Source: Montifringilla adamsi
Taxonomy: Eukaryota; Chordata; Aves; Passeriformes; Passeridae
Assembly: GCA_017590115.1 (NCBI GenBank)
Contig: JAGGNK010006892.1
Coordinates: 17,844,139-17,908,138, forward strand
Length of the DNA: 64,000 nucleotides
Direction: 5' to 3'
Each line of letters opens with the position of its first letter. The first letter of the stretch is position 1. The position numbers and the translations under genes were made by a program. Shown piece by piece: positions 1-13,100 of the stretch. The notes beneath the pieces were generated by a model. It was not told the origin of the DNA, ran no database searches, and saw only the letters and a program-made list of their open reading frames with translations.

Positions 1-3000
1 GAAGAGTTTATTCTGCAAAAGTCTGAGGACTGTGGTGTGGGGCAGGATGGCTGCTGGTGGGGGTGGAGCATGGCCAGCATGTCTCTTCCTGACCAGCTGC
101 AGCCTTGTCACCTCTGCCCTGTCCCCAGAGCTGGTGTGCATGTCATGCACCTGGGCCAAGACTTACCTGTGCACCTGCAGACTATGGAGACTGCTTTACA
201 TATGTCTCAGAAACTGCCAGGGAGGACTCACTGTTCGGCTCAGTGTATTAGTGACTGCTGAGAAAAGTGTCTGGCTCCTCTTTTCCTCACAACCTTGTGA
301 GCAGAAACATTTGGAGAGCTCATTACAGACTTCTCCCAGCTGGCTGTGGGGGGAGATCAGGTGGTATTTGCTTCCTTCAGGGATGGGTTTTCTTGCCCCT
401 TATTTACTGGGGCACATTTCTTGTGAGACCTGTGAGGGGGCTGGGCTTTCCCATAGCTGCTGCTGCAGATACGCTGGATGTCCCCACCACAGTAAGGCCC
501 GCAGGCTGGAGAGCTGCATTAGCGTGCTAATAAGAAATAAGCTAATAAGTTATAAGCTAGTAAGTGTCTGAGAAGAGTCCAGAAGTTACTTATGAACAGC
601 TAACCTGAAGATTTCTGCATGACACCCAGTGTGGTTTAAACCTGCCCTCTGCATCTTCTGACGCTTGATGTGCTGATGCGCATCCACCTTCCTCCTGGCC
701 ATCTCTCCTTAGGCAGCAATGCACAGGGTGCCGTGTGTGACCTGAGGACTTGCTCCAGGAGCAGCAGCTGAAGTAACAAAGTGCACATCAGCTGTGTTTC
801 TTCCTTTCACATGGAGTGCATGCTGCCTCTCTGGACCAAATGAGGGGATTTGCTGCTGAGAAGCACCCCAGTGCAGGTGGCTGCTGACACTGCTGGACTC
901 TTTAAAAGCAGCACCTGCTTTTTGCACTGATGTCAACAGTTGTGCTGCTAAAAACAATAGGATGTTAAACTCTGCAGATGTATTTTCTGAGTCTGTTTCA
1001 TATCATACAGGTCACACATCTGTATGGGATACTCAACATTGGCTCCAGCAGAACTTATCCTCTGCATCAGATAGACACCAAGTATCCTTTAGGAAGCCTA
1101 AGCTAGAGGAAGAGGCATTGCTTATGTTTAATGAGGCCAGTCAGCCTGAAGCAATCCACCTGGCTACAGAAAACAAGTTCTATGGGATGCTACTTTTGTT
1201 CTCTTAAAATATTTGGAGGAAAGCTGAAGCATTCCAGTGAGGTTATAGCCAAATGCTTATTTTAGTCACTGGGTGTAAAAACCATAGGGAAGAAAAAATA
1301 GATGTTTTTCTGCCTTTCTTTGAAGAATTTATATCCTTGTTTTAAAAAGAACATCAAAAACTAAAGGTGCAGAAAGGAACCATGGAAATAAGAAAACACA
1401 GTTACAGGCACTGAACACCTCAAAGAAAGCCTGAGAGGTGGCTTGATGTCATATATAAACTCAGCCATAAAAGGATAGTGACAGTAAAAGAGTGGTGAAG
1501 AAAGGACTGTCAAGGACTAATAGTTGAAAGCTGATACCATTGAAATTCCAACTGGAAGTAAGTCACCACTTCTGTGGCTCAATTAGGGAGCTAATGAATG
1601 AAATTTAATAACTCCTCATATACAGAGGTCAGACCAGATAATTGGTTCATTCCTCTGGGCTTGAGTTCTGTGAATCCGAGAACTGATGTACCTTCCGTGG
1701 TTTCACCAAGGAAAAAATATGTAGTAACTAGCAAATGTGTTTCCTCAACTCTGAACCAATTAGAAAATGTCTTCTGTGGTCTAAATGCAGTTTCAGAGTG
1801 TCAGAATTTTAGAGGCATTTTTGCTTCAATTTTTGGTAAAGTTATTCTGAGACCAATTATCTCTGAATTATTACTGTGCACAATTTGGCAAGCATGCGTT
1901 GATTTTAAATAGATTTAAGAAAATCTTTGGAAAATAATGTGAATGAAGAATCTTTTAAAAAGCTAACATTTCTGAACTGAGCACTAGTTTTATTCTTTGG
2001 GAAGTTAAACAAATTATTTTGCTTTCAGACTGGTATTAATTAGGAGTGATTAAACCAAAGTCAGCTGAGTGACTTTTGTCAGGTTGGATGTAAGCAAGTT
2101 TGTATTGCAGGCCACCAACAAGGATCATTGTAAAATGTTCTCCTTGTGGGTTTTCTGATTTCAGCTGTTTGTTAAGACTGCTTAAATGATTCATGACATA
2201 TAGCTTATAACTTATCTGATAAATCTGAGTTCTTTTTCTATCAGTGAAAATTTGCAGATTACCTCCAAATGCTGGAAAGGAAGGATTTTCAGCCACTGAG
2301 TGTTTGTGGAGTTCACTTTGACTATGTGCATTTTACAGCCTGTAGGCTGGTAGCCAGTGGGTCATGTTCATCACATGTGGCTGCTCCAGCTGGACTTAGG
2401 CATGGCTGTCTTTCCAGCAGGATGAACAGGCACACCCAGGGAATGAAAGTCCCTTCAAAAAGGGGAGGGAATAGAGTTCTTCTTGTTGGGGTATGCAAGA
2501 CCTGCAGGGCTAGCTCTGTCTCAGCCCCTGCAGCTGGGCAATTCTTGGATTGGATCAGGGTCTCCTGCCTGTCTTCTGCCCCCTCCATCCCCAGCTCATC
2601 CCCTCTGGGGCCCTTACCCTGCAGCGTCCAGCATGTGGACTCATGGAGCTCGAGCCCTGCTGCCTTTCCTCTGCCCTGCCAGCTGCCCGTCCCTGAGCTG
2701 GAGCGTGAGGCTTCCTCCTGTGGGAAAGCAAAACCCCAGTCTGCTCATGAATGATCTTTTTCTTGTGTGCATACATTCACATGCATATATCCATATGCAC
2801 GTGTGTCTCCATGTGCACAGTTACATATTCATAAGGAGTAATTGGTGACCAAAGTCTGGGGAGTGCAGGAAAACCCTCTGCTGTATGACTCTCCTTCTCA
2901 TAAATTTTCCTCCTGTGTGAGGGGTGGGGGGAAATGTGTGGGATGAGCATGCATGCATTCATTGTTATGTACAGGGGGAATTTACATTGCCTGGTGTGTT

Positions 3001-5614
3001 TGAATTAGTACATTGATAAAAATGTGGGTTTGACTGTCTGGAATGGTTACACTGAAGCACTGCGCTTTGTCTTTCTCTTGCCTTAGCCTCTGTGAAGCAA
3101 TTCTCAGAATAGCCTCAGACTTGGAATGTCTGAATTTAATTACTGTTAACACTAGAGATATTTAGTCCCATTTGGGGGAGGAAAGAACCACAAATTTTCA
3201 GGAGCGGAGGTAGCTTGCAAAGATAACAGCATTGAGAAGTTTGTTAGCTGGTCTGTAGTAATTAAGCTTATTTCCATAGCAACATTATCAGTTTAGCTCC
3301 AGAATTTTAAGATTTTTGTGTGCCTGGTAATTAGAACTAATATCCTAATTTTAGCAGGGATATTACGTTTTTGTTTGGCAAGAGCCTTGTAACTAGGCAA
3401 ACTCATTGAAGAGTGAAATAATGTTCTATTTTCCTTGATTTCTCTTTCTTGGATCACTTCAGACTGCTTAACCAACTAAAAGCAGATCACTGCACTCTGC
3501 TTTCTCAGTACATAAGACTGAATTTGCCATTGAAGAGAAATGTATATATATCTATATCTATATAAAATGTGCTTACAATTATAAAAGCTGGCCTATCTGT
3601 GCAGTCCATAGCAAAACGCAAAGGCAGAGCTAAAGTACAGCAATTAAGAATTCCCTTACAGTTCTGGTCCAAATTCCTCTAATATAACATGGCAGTGGCC
3701 TCTCTCTCTGACGAGGGATTTGAATGAGTTGCTGCTGAGTGCAGGAAGGGAGAGTATCCTGCCTGCTCACGAGCAAGCCATGGCGTTGTGCAGCTGGGAT
3801 CTGCAGGGAAAGGAGGCCCCCATCCCGTCTTGGTCTCACTTCTCACCAGTGTTCCTTGGTTCCTATGAGGTCTGTGATCCTTTCCAGGGCAGAGTGCCAT
3901 TTTTCCACTCAATTTAGTGGAATGACTCCAGTTTATACTATTTGGCCCCATATGACCAGACTCTGCCTATTTCATATAACCAGCCTGGCAGAGTATACTA
4001 TTTCATAATTATATACATGTTTGCCTTACAAATTAAAACATAAGTTTTCTACTCACTGATGTTGTCCGTGAAAAGAGTTATGAAAAACCAAGCAGCCTCA
4101 GCGTGAGAACTTGCGTTTGTGTGGGTTTGTGTCCTCCGTCCTCTAATCCCTCTCAGCTCCTGTGGCATGCTGTGTTTGCTCTGTTTTCCCAGCCTGGTGG
4201 GTGAACATCAGCCCAGGCTGTGGCTGATGTGAGTTAGGTATGTGGGGACAGACAACAGGCTGTTTGCTCCCTGGGTAGGCAAAATACTCCTCTCTGTCTT
4301 CTGTACCTATCCAGCCTCTAATTTTCACGAGACCTGTCAGGACTTCTGCTTCTGAGACCACTTTCTTCCCTGAACTCAGCTATCAAAGTTACTTAAAACT
4401 GGCCAAGAGGTTCAAGGGTGGCTAAGTAAGGAGAGACTGACAAATGCCATACATTGTGATTTTGTAATCCTCTATTTCCTTAGAAGCAAGGCTAAAAAGT
4501 CTGCAGTGCTTCAACAATAAATCCCTGCATCTAGGCAGAGTTCATGAAGACCAATGGGTAGATATGTTCCTACTGGGTCAACATGCTTTGGGGGTGTTTT
4601 TAAAGATTTTTTTTCCCTATGGTCAATTTGTTTTTTCAATTCACTCTTTAAAATAAGGCTAACATTGGAAACACTTCACTTTTGAGTGGCACAGCAGGTT
4701 CAGCATATGCAGGGGGTATATAGTGGAAAATAGCATAAGAAGACTTGTTCCTGTTGCTAATGAGTTCTGAAGGTAAGAGAACAGTTAATGTATTCATAAC
4801 AGACTTATTTTCAAAGATTTGTAAATAATGTATGGCTTTCTGTGACTGGGAAGCCAACTACCATAAAGCTTGGACCCAAGTAGAAAATCATTTTGTAGCA
4901 GCAAAGGACTTTGGATTTGCAGATGCAGCAATTCTGCTATAATCCCTCTGGTGGGGAAGAAAAAAATATTTAGTCAACTTACCATGGAGTATCTGTGGAC
5001 TTATAATTCCGTTTTTATGGCCTCCTGGTGTTCTATCGCAATTTGGCATCTACTTTCCCCTAAGGAAAATGAAACTCCTTGCAGTATGACCAGCATTTTG
5101 CCAACTTGTATTTATCTGTGAAAAAAATACTATTATAAATCTAAATTAAAGACAGCAGAGAGGTACACTGTTGGCATATGACCTCCCTGTCAGTGATGGA
5201 TTTGTGTGTAAATTGGCAGATAGTAACTATTCTTAGGAAATACTAGTGAAACAGACAGACATACTTTGCATGCGAATCATGGTGGCCTATGGGAGTCTGG
5301 AACACTGATTCCTTTTACCATGGATTTAAATGACTGAACTACTGTTAAAAGTATGAAAAAATCCATGCGGGTGCTTTGTTGTAAGATTGCAATAAAAATC
5401 AGAATGGCTGTTCAGCAAAAGGCAATGGCAAAGGGGACAGCTTATGGACTGGATTCAAGGGAATTGCCTTTGTTCCTAGTTAGGCTGTTTTTATAAAGGT
5501 AAAATGAAGGTGTGAGCAATGCATTGCTAAACCAAGACCTATTCCAAAGTCTGAACATTGATGGCAACCTTTCTACATACCGTGAAGTAGCACTGCTTAT
5601 GCTCCATAAGAACA
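1..5614. other. Gene-free AT-rich DNA at the left edge
   Basis: I see no supportable exon, RNA gene or clear interspersed repeat here. Open frames up to about 180 codons occur on both strands (for example 32-571 and 2269-2754). They lack recognisable domains and have stops close on either side, so they look like chance ORFs. A locally pyrimidine- and GC-richer patch lies at about 2500-2720. It is followed at 2768-2840 by an alternating CA/TA/TG stretch and at 3539-3562 by a short TA-rich simple repeat. The region is probably intron or intergenic sequence upstream of MTUS2. Confidence 0.6.
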
Positions 5615-6079
5615 AAATGACTGGAGTGTGTCCAGAGAATGGCAATGGAGCTGGGGAAGGTTCTGGAACTCAGGTTTGATGAGGAGCAACTGAGGGAGCT
5701 GGGGGTGTTTAGCCTGGAGAAAAGGAGGCTGAGGGTGGGATCTTATCACTCTCTGCAGCAGAGGAGACCGTAGCCAGGCGGGGGTTGGTCTCTTCTCCCA
5801 GGTAACAAGTGACAGGACAAGAGGAAATGGCCTCAAGTTGTACCAGAAGAGGTTTAGATTGAAAGTTAGAAGTTGCTTCCTGTAAAGGATTGTTGAGCTT
5901 TGGAACAGAGAGCCTGGGGAAGTGGTGGAGTCACCATCCCTGGAGGTATTTAAAAAATGTGTAGAGTGGTATTTGGTGACATGGTTTAGTGATGGATTTG
6001 GCAAAACTGGGTTAATGGTAGGTCTCAATGATATTAAAGATCTTTTCCATCCCAAACAATTCTTTGATTCCTTTGATTG
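5615..6079 (+). mobile_element. CR1 LINE fragment, 3' end, plus strand
   Basis: This 3'-truncated piece of the avian chicken-repeat-1 (CR1) non-LTR retrotransposon covers the end of the reverse-transcriptase ORF and the 3' UTR. It opens with the typical 'ggagtgtgtccagag' block. It runs through 'gacaggacaagaggaaatgg' and 'tggaggtatttaaaa', and ends in imperfect ATTCTTTG octamers, the usual CR1 3' terminus. It is diverged and carries stops, so it is inert. A 206-codon minus-strand ORF across it (5597-6217) is an antisense shadow. The 5' limit is approximate. Confidence 0.85.
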
Positions 6080-6165
6080 GCTCAAATAAGGCAGTTTTGG
6101 CTGTAGAAGGGGAACTGCACAGATGAAGGTCATGGTGATGAGAGACAAGAAGTGCTGGTTGCCTA

Positions 6166-6207
6166 TTCTGTTGTTGGTAAGTTTGTTTCTGTTGTTGGTA
6201 AGTTTGT
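6166..6207. repeat. 21-bp exact tandem duplication
   Basis: Two adjacent identical 21-base units begin at 6166 and 6187, each starting 'ttctgttgttggtaagtt'. They lie about 90 bases downstream of the CR1 3' end. The exact identity suggests a fairly recent duplication or an actively slipping minisatellite seed. No function is implied. Confidence 0.8.
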
Positions 6208-6470
6208 GTGAGGACACAGCAGCTTTCTGGTGAGTTCAGCCAAGCTATCTTCACTTGGGAAAGTTTTCCTCCTTGCTGGGAGCCACACTCTTGAAGGAGA
6301 TGGAGGGTTTGAAGCCCCTTGCTATCAGACAAACTATGATCTTTCTTTAAAATTCACTTTGGGCTTTTGGACGTTTGTTACTGCATTGATCTACAGATCC
6401 TGTGAGACTGTAGAATGTTATTCAAAGTTCCTAATTATTCTCAGTTTTAGTAGTTGATAGGGAGGCCTTT

Positions 6471-6501
6471 TGATATATATATGTGTATATATTTTTTTTT
6501 A
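6471..6501. repeat. TA/TG microsatellite plus T tract
   Basis: A run of alternating TA with a TG interruption ('gatatatatatgtgtatata') passes directly into nine or more T residues. It is an ordinary slippage-prone simple repeat with no associated gene. Confidence 0.7.
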
Positions 6502-8127
6502 AATTCCTTTGCAGTTTTTATTAACATACTTTGGGTTTTGAAGACGATGGTTGAATTAATAGTTGGAGATGTATTTTCCTGAGGTGTGTCTTGGCTCCAG
6601 GAAGGGGGTCAGTACAGAGGTTTCTCCCCACTGACCTCAAAATTTTGGTAATAACCAGATAATTATTTATGAGGGTATGGCAAAATAAATTAATTGTATG
6701 AGTTAGTTTGGCCCTTTGTTCAGTGAAAATTTGAGATCTAGAAGTTGTATCTAACAGTGTTCATGAGCATAATTTGCAACCCTCAGTTTCAAAAAGATTT
6801 TATGAACCATCTATGGACATTTCCTGATTGACAGCAAACAAGAAATTGCACTTCTAAAAATTCTGCTTTCCTAGGAAGCTGTATCCAAAGAACCTTTTTT
6901 TCAAGTGCTGGTGACCTTAGCAGCAACACATAGCTTGTTGAAATGAAAGAACAGCTGAAAAATTATAAATGCTTATAGTTTCAGCTATTTCAAAATAAGC
7001 AGGTCAAAATGTGCCTTTTTGCTCATGAAACATAGTAATATTTTGCCTTCATGATTAAGATAAATCACCTTGGCTATCTTCCTGTGATAACTACGTATTA
7101 GAACTGACATTTAGGTACAAACTGGTGGGAGTCTGGTCTGCTGCATACAAATGAGGAGGCCCCTACGCAGAATCATGTCTTTGGCCTCTCTCTGTGTGAT
7201 TCTTACACCTCGTGCATGAAAAAAAGAAACGCGAAAGGGTTTTTTAAGGCTGCAGTATGTTGTGGGATTTATTGTGAGGAGTAGTGGGAAACGGAAAGCC
7301 GAAGTGGCCTATCATATGCTGTCTGATAAAGGGATTTGTATGGCCTGCTGCAAAAGGTAAGTGGAGTAGTGTTTCTGCCTTAATGGATAGTGCATAGCAG
7401 TAAATAAAAACAAAAAGAGTTGGCAGTGTTTCTTTGCTTTAAAATTTATAGGTAGGACATCATAATCTACAATGCAAAATCAAATAAGGTCTTTTCCCAG
7501 GAAAGATTCCTATTAACTGGTGCTGAATATGGGGATTACTTTTGCTAGTATGTTTGGGAGACATTTTTTCTATTCGCTCTGCACTGCAATGGAGTGGACG
7601 GAGGGGTTAAGTTCTGTTAAATGGGGAAGGTGAAAAGTAAAGGATGGTAAGCATTTCTGGCCTGAAACGGAGGAATTACAGGGAACTGTGAAGAGAAATT
7701 CTTTGAAGATTTAATGGCGTATTAGTGACTGGCATTTTCTTACGGTGCCAGAACAGGATGGTGAAGCTCTGGATCAGAGTTGAAATTGAAGAGGAGGCTG
7801 TCAGCTAGAAAGAAAATCTACCCAGGAGGCGCCAAACCTGGGAGCACCAGGACTTGCAGCCGGGGTGCACATGAAAGCTTTATTTTAGTTCTTTCCCCGC
7901 CACATTCTTGTGTAAATTCTTTCATTTTGTAAGGCTGTCCTGTTCTTTGTTGCAAGGGAACATACCACTGAATACAGCCAAGTCTGCTCACAGGTAACCA
8001 CACAGAAGGGTTTGCAAATGTCACCTTCTGTCTCAGAAGAGATTGGAGGCATTAACATTGTGTGTTGGTTGCATGACTGGAAGAAAGGGAAATTCATTGG
8101 GGTCTGCTCAAAGAGTGATAGCAGGAA

Positions 8128-8163
8128 ACCTGCTAAAGTTAGGGTACCTGCTAAAGATAGGGA
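8128..8163. repeat. Imperfect 18-bp tandem duplication
   Basis: Units at 8128-8145 and 8146-8163 share 'acctgctaaag' followed by a similar 'ttaggg/ataggg' end, with only a few mismatches. It is a small diverged duplication in otherwise unique sequence. Confidence 0.6.
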
Positions 8164-9666
8164 TGTAGTCTGATAACATTTAAACTTCATAGCACATGAG
8201 AGCTGTGTTATGACTTAAACACCATCCTTCTGTCACCAAATTAAGTACCTGAATTGAGTGCGTTGTTGCATATGGTTGTTGAAAATGTACCTGATTCCCT
8301 TTTTGTTTATTTTAGTTTTAAATATCTCGTGTACGAGACTATTTGGCAGCTCTTTCTTTGCAATTCATTGCTGTATTGTTGACTCATTGTCCATGATAAA
8401 GTGAAAGGGAAATAAACTGCAACTGGCTCTGTACTTTTCACCCTACATGATCTCTGAATGCTTGACATGACCATGACCCACTTCAGACACCACTGCAATA
8501 TGTACACTGAGTAATTGTGCAGTGGTTGGCTGGGTTGAGACTACAAGTGAAAAACACCTAATGAGTTTGCAATTCCAGTAAGCCTTTAGCAAAGCAATAC
8601 ATTGCTAATTCTGTTAGTGTTTGTTTATGGAAGGAGAGCTTCTCACAACAGGTTGAAAAGCTAAGGAAAGCATTTTCAGACCACAGGAGTACTCAGTTAT
8701 GGTCATTTAAACGACCACAAAAGATGACTCGTCAGGTAGCAGTTTGGCTGGTTTAGTTTTAGAAGTATTATTCAAGAAAGTAGTTGGACTAACCTGGAAA
8801 AGATAGGCTAGAGAACAAGGAGGTTTGGGTCTTCAGCTAACTAGAAAATTATGTGTTCAATACTGGAAAGAAATGTAACAGGTAAAACTCTGGCCATTGG
8901 TTATTGCTTCAGAGCAATGACACTGATGTTAATAAAATCAGTAATGGAGATGGAAAGGGACATCTACTGCCCAGGTATATTTAGGATCTATATTGCTGCA
9001 GAACAGTTTTGTTGTATTGTCTAATAAAAAGCAGCAGTGCTTAGTTATATCAGTTAAATCACTTAGAGGAACTAAAATACTGACATGTTAATACTGTTCC
9101 TTCTAATTATTGAATAAATTTGCATAAAGAAAATAAATGATGCAATCCTGTACTTAAAAGAAGGAATTTTGTTAGAATGATAATTTCTTTAATTGTTTCT
9201 TTTCTTAGTATTCAGGTGTGATTTTTTTTTATAGCTGACAATAAAAAATATATATGGAAATCAAACCAATTATTAAAGAAAGCATAGTATGTAGAAGTAG
9301 TTGCTTGCTCTTTGATTCAATAGATGTAATTACATTCAAATAATTTATGAAGACAAGTGCATTCAGAGAAGTTCTAAAAACTTTGTCTTTTTCTATTCAC
9401 ATCACAATAGTGCTTCCATTAGTAGTATATTTTCCAGTAAAAATACATGAAGTCATGTTAACAATGCAGCAGGAAAGAATTCTGTGAAACTATTTCACAG
9501 AAGAAATTGTAGAGGTGATAATTTAAATTTTTTCCTGTTTTGTAATTTGACTACTGCCTTTTTGTCTGCTTTCTTAGCTGGGTTTTGTAGCAGCTGATGC
9601 CAGTATGAGAAAGGATGTGTGTAGGGAGCCAGAGCAAGAAGTTCTCTTTGGTAGTCTGACCATGAG

Positions 9667-10146
9667 TCACAGAATATGTCAAGTTTGAAAGGACCCACAA
9701 GGATCATTGAGTCCAGCTCCTGGCCCTGCACAGCACCATCCCCAAGAGTCACACCATGTGCCTGAGAGAGTTGTCCAAGCACTTCCTGAGCTCTGTCAGG
9801 CTGGTGCTGTGCTCACTTCCCTGGGCAGCCTGAGCCAGTGCCCAACCACCCTCGGGGTGAAGAACCTTTTTCTGATATCCAACCTAAACCTCCCCTGACA
9901 CAGCCTCAGGTCATTCCCTCGAGTCCTGTCACTGGCACCACAGAGCAGAGATCAGTGCCTGCTCCCTTTCTTCCTCCCTGAGGAAGTTGCTGGCTGCAAA
10001 GAGCTCTCCCCTCAGTCTCCTCTGCTCTGGGCTGAACAGACCAAGTGACCTCAGTAGGTCCTCAAGAGATTTCCCCTCCAGACCCTCCAGCATCTTCATT
10101 GCCCTCCTTTGGACACCCTCTAATAAGTTAATCTCTTTGTAAAATT
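9667..10146 (-). mobile_element. CR1 LINE fragment, 3' end, minus strand
   Basis: This is a CR1 retrotransposon 3' fragment read on the minus strand, with its 3' terminus at about 9667 next to 'cacagaatatgtcaag'. On the minus strand at 9929-10150 a partly open frame still shows a recognisable C-terminal reverse-transcriptase stretch, including 'LLEGVQRRAMKMLEGLE' and 'RRLRGELFAA'. Both are characteristic of the CR1 ORF2 end. The copy is 5'-truncated, as most CR1 copies are, and is not competent for movement. It is the best preserved CR1 piece in the window. Confidence 0.9.
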
Positions 10147-13100
10147 TCATGTTTCAGATATCTTCAGACTTATCAATGTGCTGAAAGAGGGAGGGGAAAT
10201 AAAAATAGATGAATGCTATCAGACTTGCCATTACATTCAGAGGACTCTTGTTGAATTAATTTGAAGTCCATGCATTGATCAGTCCTTAGTTGGGATGACT
10301 GGCACTGTGTTGTAAATAGTGGTGAAAACTGCTGAGGAGGTTGTCTAACCTTTCCTTGTAATGGCAGCATCAATCACTCCATGATTAACATGCTCACAGG
10401 CACTTTTTTCATCTTCTGCTATAGCATTTCTTCCAGTAAAAAACTGGATTAACAGCTGAGCACTGAAGGAAGAGTCTTCTCTGAAAGAGACTCTGCGAAA
10501 GTCCATGGAAAAACATAATTTGTCATGTGTCACCTGGAATAATGAAGCACAGAGAGATACCCTCCTCATACCTCAGAATCAATAGTTTTTTAAATATAAA
10601 TGGAAATATGTAACTGACAATGAGTATTGTTTTTCCATTGAATACCTGTAACCAAATTATATAGTAACTTTGATTTGTAAATGCATTTTTTTTCTGGATG
10701 GGGAAAGATCAGTCTAATCAGATTTTCATATTTTCACAGCCCAAATCGCATTCTTCTGTCAAATATGTGCTTCCTCTCACCCCTGTCTTGAGCATGAATA
10801 TTTGTTTAGCAAGATTCAGGAAAAGTATGTAGTAAAGAAATCTAACTGCAAACAGTAAGATAAAGAGAGAAAACATCTAACAGCATACTAAAATATAACT
10901 TTTCATTTGTTAAATTTTCAGAATGCTTTTTTGAGGAAATAGTCAATTTTCATCACTACTTTACTCATCTAAACAAATGAGTAAAGAAAAGTATACCCAG
11001 AAGTGTAAGAGGTTACTATATTTATTGTGCTCTTAGAATATTTTATGAGTATTTAATCTAATATTGTTTTTTCTCTGTACTGTCCTAAGAGAGGTTATAC
11101 AAAGATTTTCATGGCCACTAGAATTTCCAAAGCATGTGTAATTCTCCCATCAAAACAATTCTGAGAAATTAGAAAGTGTTATTTACCTACACTCTCTATG
11201 GCGCACAGCACTTAAGCTGTCAACAGGTCTTAAAGATTGCATCCTTTAGTGTTTTGGAGTCACTCATCCTCTGAGCTGAAAATTTCATTTTCTCTGACTT
11301 TTAAAGCCCAGAACTTCATCCTGCCACAGAAACACTGCATCCACATTTGAAAGCTGCTCACAGAGTGTTCTGTTCTCCCAGCACTGCGCTGGCCCAAAGC
11401 TTGTGCTGAAGTGCAAGCTGCAACTCAGACAATGAAATAAATATAAAATCTATGTTAGAAAATAGAAATTAATAGAAAAGGTAGTTCAAAGGTAATCTAG
11501 ACTGGTGCTTGTGTGAAAAAACATATTGTCATTTTAATAGTTATTTTATAATTCAAAGAACTTTCCTATTGACCTAGAGTGATTTTTTTTCCCATTTTGA
11601 TATCTTTTGAAGGTTCCTGATGAACAGAGCAAGAGTTTTCCCCAAGGAGCATCTTCAGCAGAAACCAAATAGTAAGTAATACAGGAGGTGTGCACCTTGC
11701 AGACAGCAACTCAATTCCACATAGTCTAATGGGTACCTCCAGAAATCACACTGCCTTATTATTGTAAAGTAATGTTTATGTGCAGCCCATGCTTTGTTTT
11801 TTGGACTTGCACTGGTAGGGCAGTAATCCATATTTTTCAGCAAGCTTTCTGTGTCCTCTGCTCTTTGTCAGATGTACAAACTAAAGAAGAGATTGTAAAA
11901 TAAAAATAGTTATAAACATCTACGTGTTCTTACCCTACTTCAGCCAACTGGCTTTAGGTGATTAATATTAGTCATTTCACAAGAAACAAACAGTTCTATT
12001 GAAATTGAAACTAGGGGTCTGTTATAAACCAAATTCTGATCCCACACCTAACTTCCCATGAGGGAAGGCTCATCTTTCTGGAGGTTCATGTGCTGCAACC
12101 CAGCAGTGAATAAGGAATTTCTGGGAATGTAAGGGAAACAAACTTGGGTAAAATTGTGAAAGCTTACCTATTTCATAGTCAGAAAATCTCAGTCTGGGGT
12201 GTTTGTTCTAATTCTGAAAGAGCTGGACTAGACATCCCATGTGTGATTTGTCTTTGGGGACTTTCCTTGGGCTGTGATTGTTTTTTGGGAAATAATAGGT
12301 CACTTGCAGATATGTGCAGTAGACTCATCACTTAAAATGCAGAGGGGAGACAATTAATTCGTTTTTTTGAAGCTTGGCTATAAAGGTTTGTCCTACTTTG
12401 TGACTGACACTTTAGGCAAATTATTTAGAACACTTGTGTATTAATTAGAAGCTGTAGATGTGATCATATTTCTTATCTTTTTGACAACATGTGTTATGAG
12501 CAGTGCAGAAAGGATGGTAACTTAGCAAACTAGTTGTGTACTGAAAGTTGGCAAGGACACTGAGGAAATTCAGAGTTGTTGGTAGGTGTCAGAAATGTTC
12601 AGGGTCTTGGGAAAATGGAATGTCTTCATGTATAAAATATGCCAAAATTCATGGCATGTGTGAGAAGGACGTAGTAGGCATAAAGCCTTTACACCTGCCA
12701 TCTTTTTTTCCTCTTTTGAAGTTCAAATTTTAGATGAGGTTTTGCACATTAGGAGATAATTGCTTTCCAGTTTTGATAATTACTTTATATACCAATTCTT
12801 CCAGTCATTAGACACAAATTGCAGTACTTTTCAAACAGAAGATCTGATTTATTGTCTGACCTGACTAGTAATGAAGCATTTGACTGTATCTGGCCTAATT
12901 CCCTGCTGTGTAAGCATATGTAGAAAGTTAGAAGTGAATGGCAATACATGGGATTGTACTACTGATAAGTTTGGCCCATTATCAATAAAATACAACAAAT
13001 AAATAGGTTTTGTGCTCGTAAATTATTTGAATATTCAAACCAGGACCTGCTGATAAGCAATTATAAGGAAATCTTTCCTCTGACATAAGAAATGTCAGAT

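Larger units (their letters stand above)
6080..9666. other. Gene-free AT-rich DNA with small duplications
   Basis: No exon or named repeat is visible. The stretch holds a 21-bp exact tandem duplication at 6166-6207, a TA/TG microsatellite running into a T tract at about 6471-6501, and an imperfect 18-bp duplication at 8128-8163. All open frames are short (about 100 codons or fewer), with no domain I recognise. Confidence 0.55.

Noticed and set aside
32..571. 179-codon plus-strand ORF at the left edge
   Set aside because: It is Cys/Trp/Leu-rich without a domain, overlaps other open frames, and shows no conservation clue or splice structure.
2269..2754. 161-codon plus-strand ORF
   Set aside because: It lies in a locally GC-rich low-constraint patch with overlapping frames on both strands and no domain.
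5597..6217. 206-codon minus-strand ORF
   Set aside because: It is antisense to a plus-strand CR1 3' fragment and carries no domain.
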